A DNA stretch of 64,000 bases from Phoronis australis (Eukaryota; Phoronida; Phoronidae). A program made the translations under genes and the position numbers. Location of the stretch: positions 387,942 to 451,941 of the forward strand of contig NMRA01000177.1 in NCBI GenBank assembly GCA_002633005.1. Direction: 5' to 3'. Under the pieces are notes generated by a model. The model did no database searches. It saw nothing but the letters and a program-made list of their open reading frames with translations, and was not told the origin of the DNA. Shown here one piece after another: positions 1 to 12,145 of the stretch (positions within the stretch are counted from its first letter, which is position 1; each line of letters begins with the position of its first letter).

Positions 1-241
1 CACATTTCTTAAACGGTTACACCAGGGGGAGCAAACTTCATTTTATTTCATGCCTAACCGATTGCTTTTCCATAACAGCTGTTGGGTAAAAGTCATGTTT
101 ACAATAATGTGTGAAAGTGTGAAATTAAACTGCTGGTTTGCACCATGCAGTGTGCTAAACACCCACATAGTCTTCCAGTGAAAATGGTCCCGTCTACTTT
201 CTGCTCTGTCTCGCAGCGGGTGATTAAGTTGTTAATGCAGC

Positions 242-485
242 GAAATCTCACCAATTTAGGACACAGTATGACTTGGCGCGTTAAATTTTACGTGATCATT
301 CTGTCATTGAAACGTGTACAGAATCAAACTAAACGTTTTTGCATGTTCAAGTTTTGTAGCATGGCCATCGTCCGGCGAAGTTTTTAAAAATTGTGGGCCA
401 TTACAATAATGTTAGATGTCTTTGAAGAATGAAAAAATGTCATTTTGGCGATTAGTCTTGTCTGAAATTGGTGGGATTTTATCAT
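242..485. mobile_element. MITE family B, copy 1 (~245 bp, inverted-repeat ends)
   Basis: The left end reads AATCTCACCAATTTAGGACA and the right end is its approximate inverse, with TCTGAAATTGGTGGGATTTT near 461-480. The same end sequences, about 245 bp apart, recur at 50603-50849, which defines the family. No coding capacity is seen, so it is a non-autonomous DNA element. Confidence 0.6.
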
Positions 486-1469
486 ATCTGCTGTCTGGTC
501 GTGGTTTTGTGCCAGGAGTCTGGTGCACCCTGGGGGCATTGTCATGTAAAGAGGAAACTCTTGGGTTTTCATTGTTTAATGGGCCATTAAAACAATGATT
601 CAGTGATGGCCACTTCCAGCATTAATTTGGTCTAGTTGCAAACACCAGCGTCAATTTATGAATGTGAATCATGACTCTGAAACAGCCGTAGATCTGAGAG
701 GGCCCATTTTTATTTTTATCTGAAATTTAAATAACTTGCCACTGTTAAAATGCCGATAAAATGGATTCCGGGTAGTGACAACGTATGGTGGTGGTGTTGA
801 ATTCAGTTTGTCCGAGCTTATAACTGTTGTGACTAGTGCAGTGGCCTATCCTAAATTGAGCTTGTGTTCATTTATTTCAAGAGTGGGTGTGTTTGTTAAT
901 TTTTTTCTGTGGAGACATGTTCTGCAATGGACCGTGCTATAAATAGACAACTCTCTGGGGGGGGCTTAACAGCTAATTTGAATTTACGTGGAATTTGTAA
1001 AATAACTTAAAATCAGCCATCACAACGTCTTTTTTTGGTGGTAACACTGTGTTTAGATATTTATAGAAATGCAAATAGGTAATGCAAATTTTATGTAAAA
1101 CATTACTTTGACTAATGCTTTTACTGACTACTGAGTCATGTAGCAAGTTCTGACCTTGAAATCTTTGTGTTTAATTAAAGCAGGTTTTAGTAAGTAACCG
1201 TTATCGACCTTCATGAATCTGTCCCTTCTGAGGTGAAGTTTGGGTAGTGGTTGAAGACAAGAATATGTTAGAAAAGCTATTAAAGAACGATTTTGTGAAA
1301 TGGCTCAACAAGCATAAGTGCGGTTGTAACGATGAGTTGCTGTGGTGGCTACAATGTACGTCAAAACCTAACATTATTATGCATTGGATACATTTAAGTT
1401 TTGAGAGTATTTTGCAGCAACTATGCAAAGCTTTGAGAAACAGTAAACTGGCTGATTTTAGCAATAGTT

Positions 1470-1556
1470 ACAGGGTTCCTGCATTTTGAGAACCAGTTTG
1501 ACGCGTGTTATTCTGGGGAGAAAACTGGCTCTAGAAATGCGGGGCCCTCGTTAGTG
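1470..1556. mobile_element. MITE family A hairpin, copy 1
   Basis: A short element of about 85 bp whose two arms are inverted repeats: GCATTTTGAGAACCAGTTTG on the left and, after a short spacer with TTATTCTGGGGAGAA, AACTGGCTCTAGAAATGCGG on the right. It is followed by TTAGTGA, like the TAAGTGA flank of other copies at 9904, 29859, 33782 and 40681. Confidence 0.65.
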
Positions 1557-4018
1557 ACTATGGTATTACCCAAGATCTGCTGTACTCCAAATATGAGACA
1601 GACATTGGTCTTGGTACTGTACTTCATTAGTTCTGCATTTCATTAGTTATTACCCGTTTGCCTGACAGTGTTTAATGTTATAAACCTTTAAACTGGTCTT
1701 GTTATGGTTAATTTATCAAGTGCTGGTAGGCTGTTATTTCATTACCAAAATAGAGTTTCTCCAAGCCTCCCAATGTTGTACTGCTGTGAGAACTTCTCTT
1801 ACTAACAAGCTGCTGTCATAGGTATCATTGTAAAATTTTAAAAAATTTGGTTAGCAGGAATAACTGTGGCTGATGCCCACGCGAAAGTTACTTTGGTCGA
1901 TCTTCAGTGTGTGTTTCAAACAGCAGTAAATTCGGGTTCGACTGTTGGGCAATGTTTACCGTAGGCAGGCCTGTCTTTGTGGTCCTTAACCCGAATGAAA
2001 ATATTACGACTCAGATGCCCGTGTTAAAGAAATTGGAAGTGTCCAACCCACTCCTCTTTAGCTTTGTGAAGCTACACAAGTGACTTTCACTGGACCCAAT
2101 TTCTAATTCTGGCAGTCCACGAATGCCGTAAGACTTCATTCTTTCACAGTGTTTGGCTGAATGTGCCAATCATTTGAATGTCCTGCTAACAACTGAGGTA
2201 ATAGGCCTGTCCTGAAATATCCCAGTACCACTGTCATTTTAATGTGTTTACCCATAATGCATCATCACATGTGTCAAGTGCCTGTCCTGCTTCTTCACAT
2301 ACAAGGCACTCCTGTCTCAATAATTGTTATCATTGTAATGCAGGCAAATTTGTTTTATTGCATTTTAATTTCAATGACATAATTAAGAAATAAACAAAAC
2401 AGGCAAATATTACTTTTAAAGGTGTAATGTATTGTTCTTTGCTTGTGAATCAACTCTGGAATGGCAGACATTTTGAAAAAAGTGTCAGTCTTGTGAGGTA
2501 TTTTTCTATCCCCGCAAAGAAGATAGTTCAATCGAGTGCGGTCCTATTTGGTAGCATGATGGTCACAAAGGTTTTCTTTGGCGCTGAAGATCGGTCTAGC
2601 AAATGTTCTCTATCACCTTCTTGCGACAACTTATTTTATTATTTATTGCCGCAATATCAGAAATTGGGTATTGCTATGCAATGGAAGATATTCGTGTTTC
2701 GTGCTAGCTTGCTTTTAAAGTGTTTTGCAACTGAATTGATGTTTTAAAATAAATTGTGCTGTTAAGGAAATAAAAAAACGGTGTCTTACTACCGTTGTAT
2801 ATGTGTGGTGTATGATAACAGATTGAAGTTGGATGGCATATTCGCTAAACAGTCTATGAATTGGTAAAGTGATGTGCTTGCGTCGTGAGTTTCAGTAACC
2901 TGCTTCATGATGCAGAGCTAAAATGTTAGAATAGACTAAGTCACCATCGCGCTCAGCTTACATCTCTAGTTGTCAGGTTGCCTGGAATGTTGACGCAAAC
3001 TTCATAGCCAGGTCTTGAAGCCTTTTTGTTTGGTGTTCTTATCTGGCCAGATCGGTGTAGACTAATGAGCCTGACTTTCCACTCTAACCTCTTTTTAACA
3101 GTAAATCGATATTGTCTGGCCACACTCTGTCCCAAAGGCAGACGGTTTACATTCCGATGTGGTTTGGATTAAACCTTATAGCTGGAATACCAAACAGAAG
3201 ATGGGTTTTTGTTGGTGTTTATTTTTGCTAACTGCATGTATTTATTCGTTTGCCATGGCGTATTTACAATTCGTCATCCACTGTGACCAAAGCCACACTC
3301 TTCATTCGGAATGATGCAAACAGTCATGCTTTTCCCTCGAAATTTAAATATGCTATCGTTTGTGCAAAATAAGACCGGAGTATTCCGTTTTGAAAAAAAA
3401 ATTAATGGCGCCTGATTTGTTCTTCTGCTTTCTGCTGGAAATTCCGCCAAACGTTTTTCAGAATTGTTTGTCCATTGCATTTAAGTGTCTCCTTCTGTGG
3501 TCTTGTGCTCTCAACGCACTTCCATGTTTGTTAGAGTTGGGGGTGGGTGTGGGTGTAAGGAACAGGGCCCAACATTCTGAGGAGGCCGCGCCGTGTGGTG
3601 TGATGGTTGTTTCAATTTTGACAGTTCTGGTTTAGTTTACATGTGACTAAACATTCCGTGACACAAATGTTAGAGGAGATGATAGTTTTTATGCCCAACT
3701 TCAGCACTGTCCTAAAAATAGACTGAATGGTGCAAAGTGTTTTTTTTTAATAGCGTCTAGGTCCGTCTGCAATGTCCATGGCTTAGGATTTATGTACAAC
3801 ACTTAATAAGGATGTATGAAATTAATCACTGTAAAATCTTGCCAGCAAATCTTGAATTTCTCAATTTTTTAAGAGAAGTTGCTCCACGGGACTGCTTACT
3901 TTTTGCGAAGCCTTTTTCAGAAAATTGATGAGGTTTTGTGGAATATTGATGATTTTCAGTGAGAAAATAAGATTTTACCGTAATGGGGGACGTTAACACG
4001 GTGTTATTGTTGTTCCAG

Positions 4019-4158
4019 CTTCAGCCTGAGTAGTCTCGATTCTACCGAGGAATTGGTGGAGGATGTGCGTACAGGAAGTGAGATGGACGTGAGTCTGGTT
4101 GGCGCTGCCGTCGACAGTAGGCGCAGCCCAAATTCCTCGCTCAACTCTGAACCCTCAG
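4019..4158 (+). CDS. RhoGEF exon 1 of those visible (residues 1-46)
   Basis: Acceptor TTCCAG at 4013-4018 and donor GTAGGG at 4159. The first base completes a codon begun in an exon upstream of the window. The translation begins FSLSSLDSTEELVED and is acidic and Ser-rich, with no fold recognised. It ends with one base that joins exon 2. It belongs to the regulatory region N-terminal to the C1 finger. Confidence 0.82.
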
Positions 4159-4455
4159 GTAGGGGTGAGGGAGAGTCTGCTGAGGGTGGGTGGTAGAAAT
4201 TGGGGTGGGTGGAGATGTCTGGTGATGGTGATAAAGGGAGAAAAATTTTGTGGGTGTCTTCACTTTTTTGGTAACCGAACACTTCCGTGTTTCATTGGTT
4301 TGATTTTGGATTGAAAACTATTGCACACTAAGTTTTAAAATATTTGAATTTTTGTACAGTCAGATTAGCCCTGGACTTTCGAAACATTTTACTCGGTTTG
4401 TTTTCAAAACACTCTGTTTCTACTTAATTTCCATTGGTAATTGTCTCCCTTGCAG

Positions 4456-4568
4456 CTCAGAGCACACCAGTGGAGCAATGTTCGCCCAATCACAGGCCAG
4501 GTACTGCAGCCTCCATCCGGTCAGCCAATGACATTGCTCTGGATCTGGACACATCGGCTGATAATGAG
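4456..4568 (+). CDS. RhoGEF exon 2 (residues 48-84)
   Basis: Acceptor CCCTTGCAG at 4447-4455; donor GTCAGT at 4569, a less common but valid GT donor. Two starting bases complete the split codon from exon 1. The product continues the disordered linker (AQSTPVEQCSPN... ending LDTSADNE). The open frame runs on through the donor to 4664, which could give a short read-through isoform, but phase with exon 3 supports splicing here. Confidence 0.8.
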
Positions 4569-5021
4569 GTCAGTGTCAAACCTACAAGCCGCTTGAAGGG
4601 TTCTCACCTTGTGGCCATGTGCAGAAAATTTATGACGCATGTTGCCAGGTTTCTGAGAAAATGAGGCCAATGTAAAAGCCGCCACCTCCTAAAATTCGGT
4701 TCCCGCTGAGAGACATTGCCAGAAGTTCTCGGAATTTTAAGTGTCGGTATTTTATGAATAAGTAATTAATATTTTATTGTCCATACTTTTAGTTTCTTGT
4801 GGTATTACTTTGTCTCCGTATTGTTTTGTATATTTATTCTACTGTTTGCCTAGTTTTTATGGGAAAATAAGTGATGGAAAGGGAGTTATGCAGTGGTAAA
4901 CTGGTATAAAATGAAAATGCGAGTGAGAACCGTCTATCTAAGTCGATCTTTGTGAGCGATGATCGTGTTGCGTATGGATGCTCCTCGCGTTGCCTGACTT
5001 GTGTTGTTCCTTTTGACCCAG

Positions 5022-5169
5022 GCTCACGAGGATAAGATCGCGGCCCACATGTCGTTCAGCGAGAGCTCCCCCTCCCTGGCGGCGGTCAACATGCGAGGGG
5101 TCAACTCGGACATGGCCAAGTCTACATCCACACCCCACATCTCCAACTTCCAGGCCAACAAGGAAAACG
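5022..5169 (+). CDS. RhoGEF exon 3 (residues 85-133)
   Basis: Acceptor TTGACCCAG ending at 5021; donor GTAACT at 5170. The base composition is clearly richer in GC than the flanks. It begins AHEDKIAAHMSFSESSPSL, a Ser-rich regulatory sequence without a recognised domain, and leaves one base that, with the first two of exon 4, makes Asp. Confidence 0.85.
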
Positions 5170-5261
5170 GTAACTGAAGACAAGCTGTGGCCTGTCACTC
5201 GCAGCTTCAATTTCATTTTTTGAAGATGTGTCCAGTATCGAGCTGTTTAGTCAGACTTGGT

Positions 5262-5470
5262 GGATAAATTATCACCAACTTTGTGCAGAAAAATCGCCAA
5301 AATTGTCCTTTTTCATTGTTCAAGGGCTTCTCACATTTTATGAGCGCCCAGAACAAAACTTTAAAATGTCAAAGCATAAATTTGGTGTTTCTCATCTTTT
5401 ATTTAAAAAAGGAAATAAAATTTCACTTGTTTGCTATATTTTGTCCTAATCTGATGTGTTTTTACAGTAA
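5262..5470. mobile_element. MITE family B, degraded copy
   Basis: ATAAATTATCACCAACTTT near 5264-5282 and the segment with CACTTGTTTGCTATATTTTG, GTCCTAATCTGATGTG near 5422-5458 resemble the ends and the subterminal part of the better copy at 50603-50849, which has CATTTGTTCGCCATATTGTG at the same place. Boundaries are approximate. Confidence 0.4.
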
Positions 5471-6093
5471 TTGATATGTAAATCTTTACAGCACCCAAGT
5501 GGATAATTGTAATTTTATTTTAATTTGTTAAATTTTTCTATGGAGGGAAATCGTTTTCTGCAAATTCTGATGTGTTACTGACATGAATTATGCCGAGTGC
5601 AGCTGACCTACTTCCATTGCCAAATCCGAGATTTCGCACCGCTCGTATCTTGTGTATTACGAGCCTCATGGAATGCATCCTTGCATGGTCTATCCAGTGT
5701 TCTCCAATTCAGAATTTGAAAGGGGGCATGAATGTAGTTTTTTAGCTACGACCGAAAGTTATTGGTGAGTTTGGGAATAGGACCTCCAGAAGAAATTTTG
5801 AAAGTAAACACCTCATTTCCTGTATTTGGGGAGTCTTTTTGTTGAAGCAGGTAATGTAGTTCAGGGATAGCGAGGGCGGGTTTCACACAGTATGGGGGTG
5901 GGAAATTAAGACTGTTAGTATATTCTGACTTGAAATGGGCAGAAACAAGGGTAGAGAATTCCATCAGGGTACAAAGCAAAACGCTGAAATTAAAAGAGGG
6001 TGGAGAAGCCTACAGTATCGTTCAAAATCGTACGATGTTGTGTTTCGGTGTCGAGACATTTTCATCTTCACTCCACATTCCTTGTTGCCACAG

Positions 6094-6184
6094 ATCCACA
6101 TGGAAAGTTGAGTCAGCCGTCCGCGCAGGTCGTGCGACGTAGTCTACAGCATGCTGTCCAAGAGGAGCAGCACACCTCGCAGCA
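6094..6184 (+). CDS. RhoGEF exon 4 (residues 135-163)
   Basis: Acceptor GTTGCCACAG ending at 6093 and donor GTAAGT at 6185. Phase in is two bases and phase out is two bases, fitting both neighbours. The translation starts DPHGKLSQPSAQVV and ends EEQHTSQ, polar and probably disordered. Confidence 0.75.
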
Positions 6185-6743
6185 GTAAGTGGTGCCATCT
6201 ATTGTTGTCTTTGATCTAGGACTCGACACTGGACAGGTCGGGTGTCGATGAAATGGTTTACCATTCTAACAACTTCATATCGTCTTTGTTTATCTTTACA
6301 GTTTTTTGAAAGCTTTGCCTGTCTTGCTACTAATCGTGGTTATGATTTCTCTTGAGAGCCACCTTTTGCTGATCTTTTCATTGGCATTCATGATTTGCAT
6401 CTTATGCTTCTGCACTGTCTCACCAGAGGGCAGCATCACTGATATGCAGAGTCAGCTGCAACCCCAAGCCTTCCGACCCCTCCCATCTTTATTGGAGAAC
6501 ATTACCACCAACACTGTCATAGTCTGGTACTCATCTTTGACTAGTTTTAGACTTGACTGTCTAGTTAACCATTAGAATTAGTACTTACAAATGGCTTCAC
6601 AACTGCTTGTACCAGCCGTCTTTTCGGAGACGACAGTTTGCAACGATGGGTTTTATCCATCCCACTTTCCCCATTCGCCATCCCGTTGCTCCCTCTTGTG
6701 GTGGCTTTCTTCAATTTCACCCGTCCTTCGGCCATTCTTGCAG

Positions 6744-6797
6744 GCTGTCGAGACAACAGAGCTTCGTCATCTTACAACATCTTATCGAGGAACACGA
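6744..6797 (+). CDS. RhoGEF exon 5, small symmetric exon (residues 165-181)
   Basis: Acceptor ATTCTTGCAG ending at 6743, donor GTGAGT at 6798, 54 bp. It fits the phase of its neighbours and encodes LSRQQSFVILQHLIEEH, a helical, amphipathic segment. As a multiple of three it can be skipped without changing frame, so it may be a cassette exon. Confidence 0.7.
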
Positions 6798-7843
6798 GTG
6801 AGTTGACGACCGCTGTTGTCCTGGTGATGTGTTGCCAAGGAAACACAATCATGCCACGACAACATGTCTGCCTGTCTGTCTGTTTGCTTGTCTGCCATTT
6901 GTTGCTTGGATTTTGGCTGTGTGTTCTAATTGCACACCTAGTCTTGGAATTTTGTTGGCTTTGTTTCACGCCGCTTACCGTTTTCAAGCACTCATGTTTC
7001 AAACTTTCAGTTTCCCACTCTTAAGTTTGTTTCATGAAAAACTAGGGCTTTAAGTGCTGTTGTTTTGTATCGCTTTTCACTAGAAGCAAACGTACACTTC
7101 AGTTGAGTACCCGAAATGTGCCTTAGCGTTATGAACATGAACATTGTGTGATTTTGTTCCTCAGTTTTCTGCAACCGTTTTTACATAGACAATAGTCACA
7201 ATGTGTCCTTAAATAACATGTTGCCCCTGCGTTGGTAAAACTGCAGTGAATTATTGTTTGTGAAATCCTAGATTGACTTCAAACTGGTGTGTCAGCAAGC
7301 TTGTTGTGTGTGGCATGGTGCTGTCCAGCTCACTTCTGTGCATGCATTGTTCATGTAATACCAATGTTCTACTCAGTTAATAGATTTTAGTTGCCGTGGT
7401 GACTGCTTGTGGTTAGCAAAAATACCAACAGAGGTCAGTGGAACTACTTCAGTCTAGTCATCCACCAGAAGTCACCACGACTGATTGAGTTACCGGAAGT
7501 ACCACCAGAGGTCACTGGATTAGTTTAATTAACAGATGCACCACTAGAAATCACCTTGACCTTTAGTTAATGCAAGTGCCTATAGGGGTCTTTGGTAACT
7601 CACTAATTCCCGCTACGGAGTTGTTCCTAATCCTGCTGCTTTTACGCCCATTATATTTGCTTTTTTGCTCTCTAAACTACAGGTGTAGTGAATTATCACA
7701 TTTTTGCGTATTTCAGTTCTCTATAATTTTGATAACTTGTGCCGTTGCGTTAACTTTGTAAGCGTGCTGTAGTACTTGCATAATTCTCTGAGACTTGTCT
7801 AGTAACACTCACATGTTAGTCTGGCCCTATTTTCACTCCCTAG

Positions 7844-7930
7844 TGCGCGGCGGACCCAGGAGGCGGGCCCCTCATTTAGAGACGCCGTCCATAGTCGGCC
7901 GAGGATGTCGGTTATTGAATTCCTCAATGA
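7844..7930 (+). CDS. RhoGEF exon 6 (residues 183-210)
   Basis: Acceptor CACTCCCTAG ending at 7843 and donor GTAAGT at 7931; 87 bp, symmetric phase. The phase set by exons 4 and 5 gives ARRTQEAGPSFRDA followed by VHSRPRMSVIEFLNE, a basic then hydrophobic segment. A second frame is open across this exon but does not match the splice phase. Confidence 0.75.
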
Positions 7931-9146
7931 GTAAGTCACCACTCACCGTGTCTGTGCGTGTGTGTGTGAACTGTCGTAGTTGTAGTTAGACTCACTACCC
8001 TGTATCACGTGTCCGCTGACTGGTGGAGAGGCTGTTAGAGGCCTGTTGGTGATGGACGGAGTTCCGCGAAGCATTGGCTATTGGGCAAGTGGGACCGGTG
8101 ACTCGGGTGTCTGTGTTAGGCATTAGAATATAGTGGCTGCACTTATCCTTAAAAAGGTATGGAACGCGAAAGCTCATCAAAAATATCTTTTAAACAACTC
8201 CTAACAAAAGTATCACCTCGCAACGTCTAGTATGAGTAATTCACTTTCCCCGTGAGGAAATTTACAGAAAAAGTCACAAAATTCATGATTTTTTAAATAC
8301 GCGAGAAGGAAAAACTCTATGGTTACCACAATGTTTTTAATCTCCCTTCCACTTGTGATAAATACGCGCATGTGCCCACAGTCAGTTGCTTGAAGTCGCT
8401 TGAGGTTAAAGGTCACATTTTCCATATAAGGGAAATGAGCCACATCTATGTCTTGCCTTACCAAATAAGGAGACGGGCTTTGCCTTGTGGGGGAAAATTG
8501 ACAAAGTGGCTAGCAGTTGACAGACCGTTTTTTTTTGAAATTTGAAACTATCAAAAGGGTTTGATATCAACAGAAATTAAAAATCTTTACAAACAAGTCC
8601 TAAAAGTACCTGGTGAGCAGATTGAATTCTGTTTCAGTGGCAGAGAACCAATTTCAACATTGCAATTTAGTCTGTAGCGTTCTAGGCCTCTTTAACGGAA
8701 GCTGCCTTTTATGGTGAAAAGGGCTTACGTAGACCATTGTGAAGTTTCTTGTTTGTTGACAGGGACACGTGTGTTATTAGTCCCACTTTACCCATCACCA
8801 TGGCTTTGCGGAGATTTCCTATTGGCTGGCTGTGTGAATGACTCATCATTGGAACGAGTAATGTAAACTCAAGCAGAGTCGATTGGTAGGATATTGATTC
8901 ACACAGAGCTTTACAATTTTCACGTAATCTAAATAAGACTGGGATACTTATGTGCGAAGGCTGGAATTGGCCATGGTCTTCATAACGTAGTAGAGTAACC
9001 TTCCTAGTGCAGGTTTAAAAGTTCAGGCTGGACTGTGGGGAGGGAGTTCTGCTCGTCTGGCAATTCGTCGTTAACACTGCTAGCTTCCACATGCGCAGCC
9101 GTCAATAATTGGTCTTAAGGGGGTTCTAGCTGTTCGCTGAGAGAGA

Positions 9147-9255
9147 NNNNNNNNNNNNNNNNNNNNNNNNNNNNNNNNNNNNNNNNNNNNNNNNNNNNNN
9201 NNNNNNNNNNNNNNNNNNNNNNNNNNNNNNNNNNNNNNNNNNNNNNNNNNNNNNN
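9147..9255. other. Assembly gap (Ns)
   Basis: An unbroken run of undetermined bases inside an intron. Confidence 0.99.
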
Positions 9256-9825
9256 TTGTGTGTGAACAGGGAATCGCTAATACAAGCCGTGTTCAGTACC
9301 GTATACTGACTGACTTGGCTAAGTCAGGGAGGGGCTTCCCCTGAAGTTAGAAATACTGGGAAAAAGGAATGTTGAGATAATGACCTGGACTTTGCCATTT
9401 TAGAAACTCTGTTCTATGGTTAAAATTTCACCAAAGTGCTGGGTAGTGTTCGTTCATTTCCTGTCGTTTTCGCATTAAACAGAATTGGCAGCAAGGACGG
9501 GGGAAACGGTATTTTTCCAGGCTATTTTGGCGTGTACTATCTGTGCAAGGTAAACTGCTTTTACAGAAGGTGTCATTTGCATGACATATTCTTCATAGCG
9601 GTGTCTTCCGATTGGAGTCTTTATGTAATAGTTCACTCTTGGAGTGGGGATACGATTACATTTCGGACACGAAATTCTGCGAAAGGGTAGAACTTACGGG
9701 CACCCTCTTTGTGTCCTTGTATTCCGGGAGCCCACCCGCGTCACAAGAATGGCACTGCTCTACCGTGGGGCTGTGGAGCTGTTTATAAACTAGGCCTTAA
9801 GTTTTAAAATAATTTGAAGCAGTTG

Positions 9826-9895
9826 TAGCTATAGTAGTAGTGGTGGTAGTGGTAGTGGTAGTGGTAGTAGTAGTAGCAGCAGTTGTAGCGGCAAT
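9826..9895 (+). repeat. GTA/GTG trinucleotide repeat
   Basis: Imperfect GTAGTAGTGGTGGTAGTGG and similar, ending AGTAGTAGCAGCAGTTG. It lies directly beside a MITE A copy. Confidence 0.85.
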
Positions 9896-9903
9896 AGTCT
9901 CAT

Positions 9904-9992
9904 ACAGGGGTTCCAGATTTTGAGAACCAGATTGACGCTTATTATTCAGTGGAGAAACCTGGTTCTGAAAATACGGGACCCCTTTAAGTGAC
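9904..9992. mobile_element. MITE family A hairpin, copy 2
   Basis: Left arm AGGGGTTCCAGATTTTGAGA and right arm TTCTGAAAATACGGGACCCC are imperfect inverses, followed by TTTAAGTGACTTA. The spacer contains TTATTATTCAGTGGAGAAAC, the reverse of the spacer in the copies at 29859 and 33782. Confidence 0.75.
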
Positions 9993-10941
9993 TTACAGTT
10001 GCAGCAGCAGTAGGCGCTGATCCAGGGTCACAGTTAGAGGGTCTAGCTCTTGATCAACGCCTGCATTTTATGTCTCTTTCTCGCATGAGGTTGGCTTTTA
10101 ATGGAAATTTCTGAGCTTGTTTGCTTTATCCTAAATGGTGATGGGAAGCAAAAGGTAACATCCCTTTTGCAAGGTTTGTGCGTTCACTGCGGAATAGCTT
10201 GAGCCAATCGGCTTTGCACTGTTAACCTAGCTTCCTACCTCTGAATTATCCTTAGTACCTTTCCATCGTGCCCGATGTCACTGTTCACCTAAATGTTAGA
10301 GCAGGTCTCCTTGAAGTGCCTTTGAAAACTATTTGCCTTACGTCTTCAATTGATCAGTGTGTATTAACACTGATTGTATGTTACCTTCATAAGTTCAACA
10401 TTCATGTTCAAGTCAGTTTTCACTGTGATCCACTTTGTTGTGCATAAACTTCTTTATTGCTCATAATTTTATTGTATTCGCTCACTTTCCTTGATGTGCC
10501 GCCAGTCAACGGTGCTTGAATCCTAGTGGCTAATTCGCATCATTGTCCAAGGTTTGTTTTGAAAAAAAAAATGGTTTTCGGCGGCACTTTGAGTTAAGAT
10601 TGTTCACTTTAATTGAGAAACCCACTCCTGTTCAAGGACCCGGCCAGTCAAAAGAACCCTGTAAAGATTAGTTGCTGTTCTCGTCCTTGATACCCTGCGT
10701 AGAATATCTCTCTTGAAAAGTTGGGGGGTAGGCGTTCACCAGAATTATGCACACCATGTGGATGTAAACAAAGAAATTTTTAAGAATTCCTAGCAGGGTG
10801 TTTACCTGGACGAGTACAGTATTTAGAATCCTGTTCCGATTCTCCATTGTTTTGTGCAGTATTTAGGATCCTGTTCCGATTCTCCACTGTTTTGTATAAT
10901 ATTTAGGTTCCTGTTCTCATTCTCTGTACTGTTTTTGCCAG

Positions 10942-10989
10942 TTCGTCCCGACATAAAGTCGGTCACGTTCGTACCCACTCGCGTGCCCT
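10942..10989 (+). CDS. RhoGEF exon 7, small symmetric exon (residues 212-226)
   Basis: Acceptor TTTTTGCCAG ending at 10941, donor GTAAGT at 10990; 48 bp. In the phase required by exons 6 and 8 it encodes SSRHKVGHVRTHSRA, a basic segment. A second frame (RPDIKSVTFVPTRVP) is also open, but exon 8 could not follow it in frame. It is possibly a cassette exon. Confidence 0.62.
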
Positions 10990-12145
10990 GTAAGTAATAC
11001 TAACTACTTATTCGTTGTTGTGGTGAAATTGTTAACTTTAGCTCCATGTTGTTGCCTGGTAACCACGTCACCATAGTAACTTAGTGGTTGGAAGTGTTCA
11101 AAGGTGTTGATGTAGATGTTGTCCCCTGAAAGATTATTATTGTTGTCTTTTTAATCATGCTTGCCCCTGAATAAATGTTTAGTGTTGATGTCTCTTGTCG
11201 TTACTTGCCATGTTAATATTTGTACCAGTTTAGGACAGTGGACCTGTTATACGAATTTCGGGGCATGAGCCTAGATGCGAAACACCTAACATGTGTCCGC
11301 TATTTCTCAATTATTTCAAACTTCCAAGCTTGATTCCTTATTGCCAAGAAAGTTGTTTTCCAGGAACTGAAATTTCGGAAGACTTTCTGTAGAGTTCCCG
11401 TTTAACAAGAAGATTTAACACCTTGAGTTGTTATTGAAGCTAACTCTCCAACTTTAACGTGTGGATGGCGTGTTTTGTTCTGACGTGTTATGTTTTTGTT
11501 ATTAACTTGTCATGCCTTGGCATCTGGAGGATTTGGTGGAAATGGAGTTCAGGAGTTAATGTCCGTTATACATTCCGTAGACACTATGCATTTTGTAGAG
11601 GCATGAATTTCACAAGTAAACCCAGTTGTGATCACATGCTTTGCTTGTAATGCATGTTGATGTCTTGCAAAGTCTTGCATGACTTTGACTTTTCGCCGTT
11701 TTTTGGATCTACGGAACGCATTACCCTGGGCTAGGTATCTTGAAACAGTTTGGTTTGCACAAAACAATGTAAGAAACGTTCAACAATGGAAGCCTTGTGT
11801 GTTGTGGTAAGGTGCCGTTGTCTAGCGTTCGACATTGAATGCAACAGGCTTCCCTCGGGGCCGTTATTAATTTACAGGGGTTGCTTTATGTACCAGAGGG
11901 TTTTCCATCCCTGTTTTGAAATGTTGGAATGAATAAATCTTGCAAGTTCAGACCACACCGGCTGTCTTAAAAGCTGTCACCAAGCAAAATCGTATTTATT
12001 GGACTTGTGTAAAATTATTATGAAAATTTACGGTTACCGCGCTTATCTCCATTTTCACCAAATTTGTCCAGCAATGCTGAGTGCTGTTTGGGCTCATATA
12101 GCTCCGTGGTCTGGCGGTTACATTCTGACTGAACGTGTCTTTTAG

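Larger units (their letters stand above)
1..4018. other. Upstream region or intron; no recognisable exon
   Basis: The first visible exon starts in mid-codon, so this stretch is most likely the intron before it. It contains a MITE of family B near 242-485 and one of family A near 1470-1556. The open frames here, including one of 106 codons at 2427-2747, are AT-rich, have no recognisable domain and no convincing splice-site context, and are treated as chance. I see no promoter. Confidence 0.5.
7931..10941. other. Intron with an assembly gap
   Basis: It holds a run of Ns at 9147-9255, a trinucleotide repeat at about 9826-9895 and a MITE A copy at 9904-9992. No other exon is recognised, but one could hide in the gap. 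Confidence 0.6.

Noticed and set aside
1514-1524. Residues 1514-1524 region as an unrelated gene start
   Set aside because: The coordinates given here are residues of the RhoGEF coiled-coil entry; the microexon at 50899-50933 is required by phase and is part of the same gene.
2427-2747. 106-codon plus-strand open frame upstream of the first visible exon
   Set aside because: No recognised domain, AT-rich codon use unlike the true exons, no acceptor or donor that would fit the phase of exon 1.
7844-7930. Alternative reading frame of exon 6 (ending RGCRLLNSSM)
   Set aside because: Out of phase with exons 4, 5, 7 and 8.
10942-10989. Alternative reading frame RPDIKSVTFVPTRVP in exon 7
   Set aside because: It looks protein-like but would shift exon 8 and destroy the C1 finger frame.
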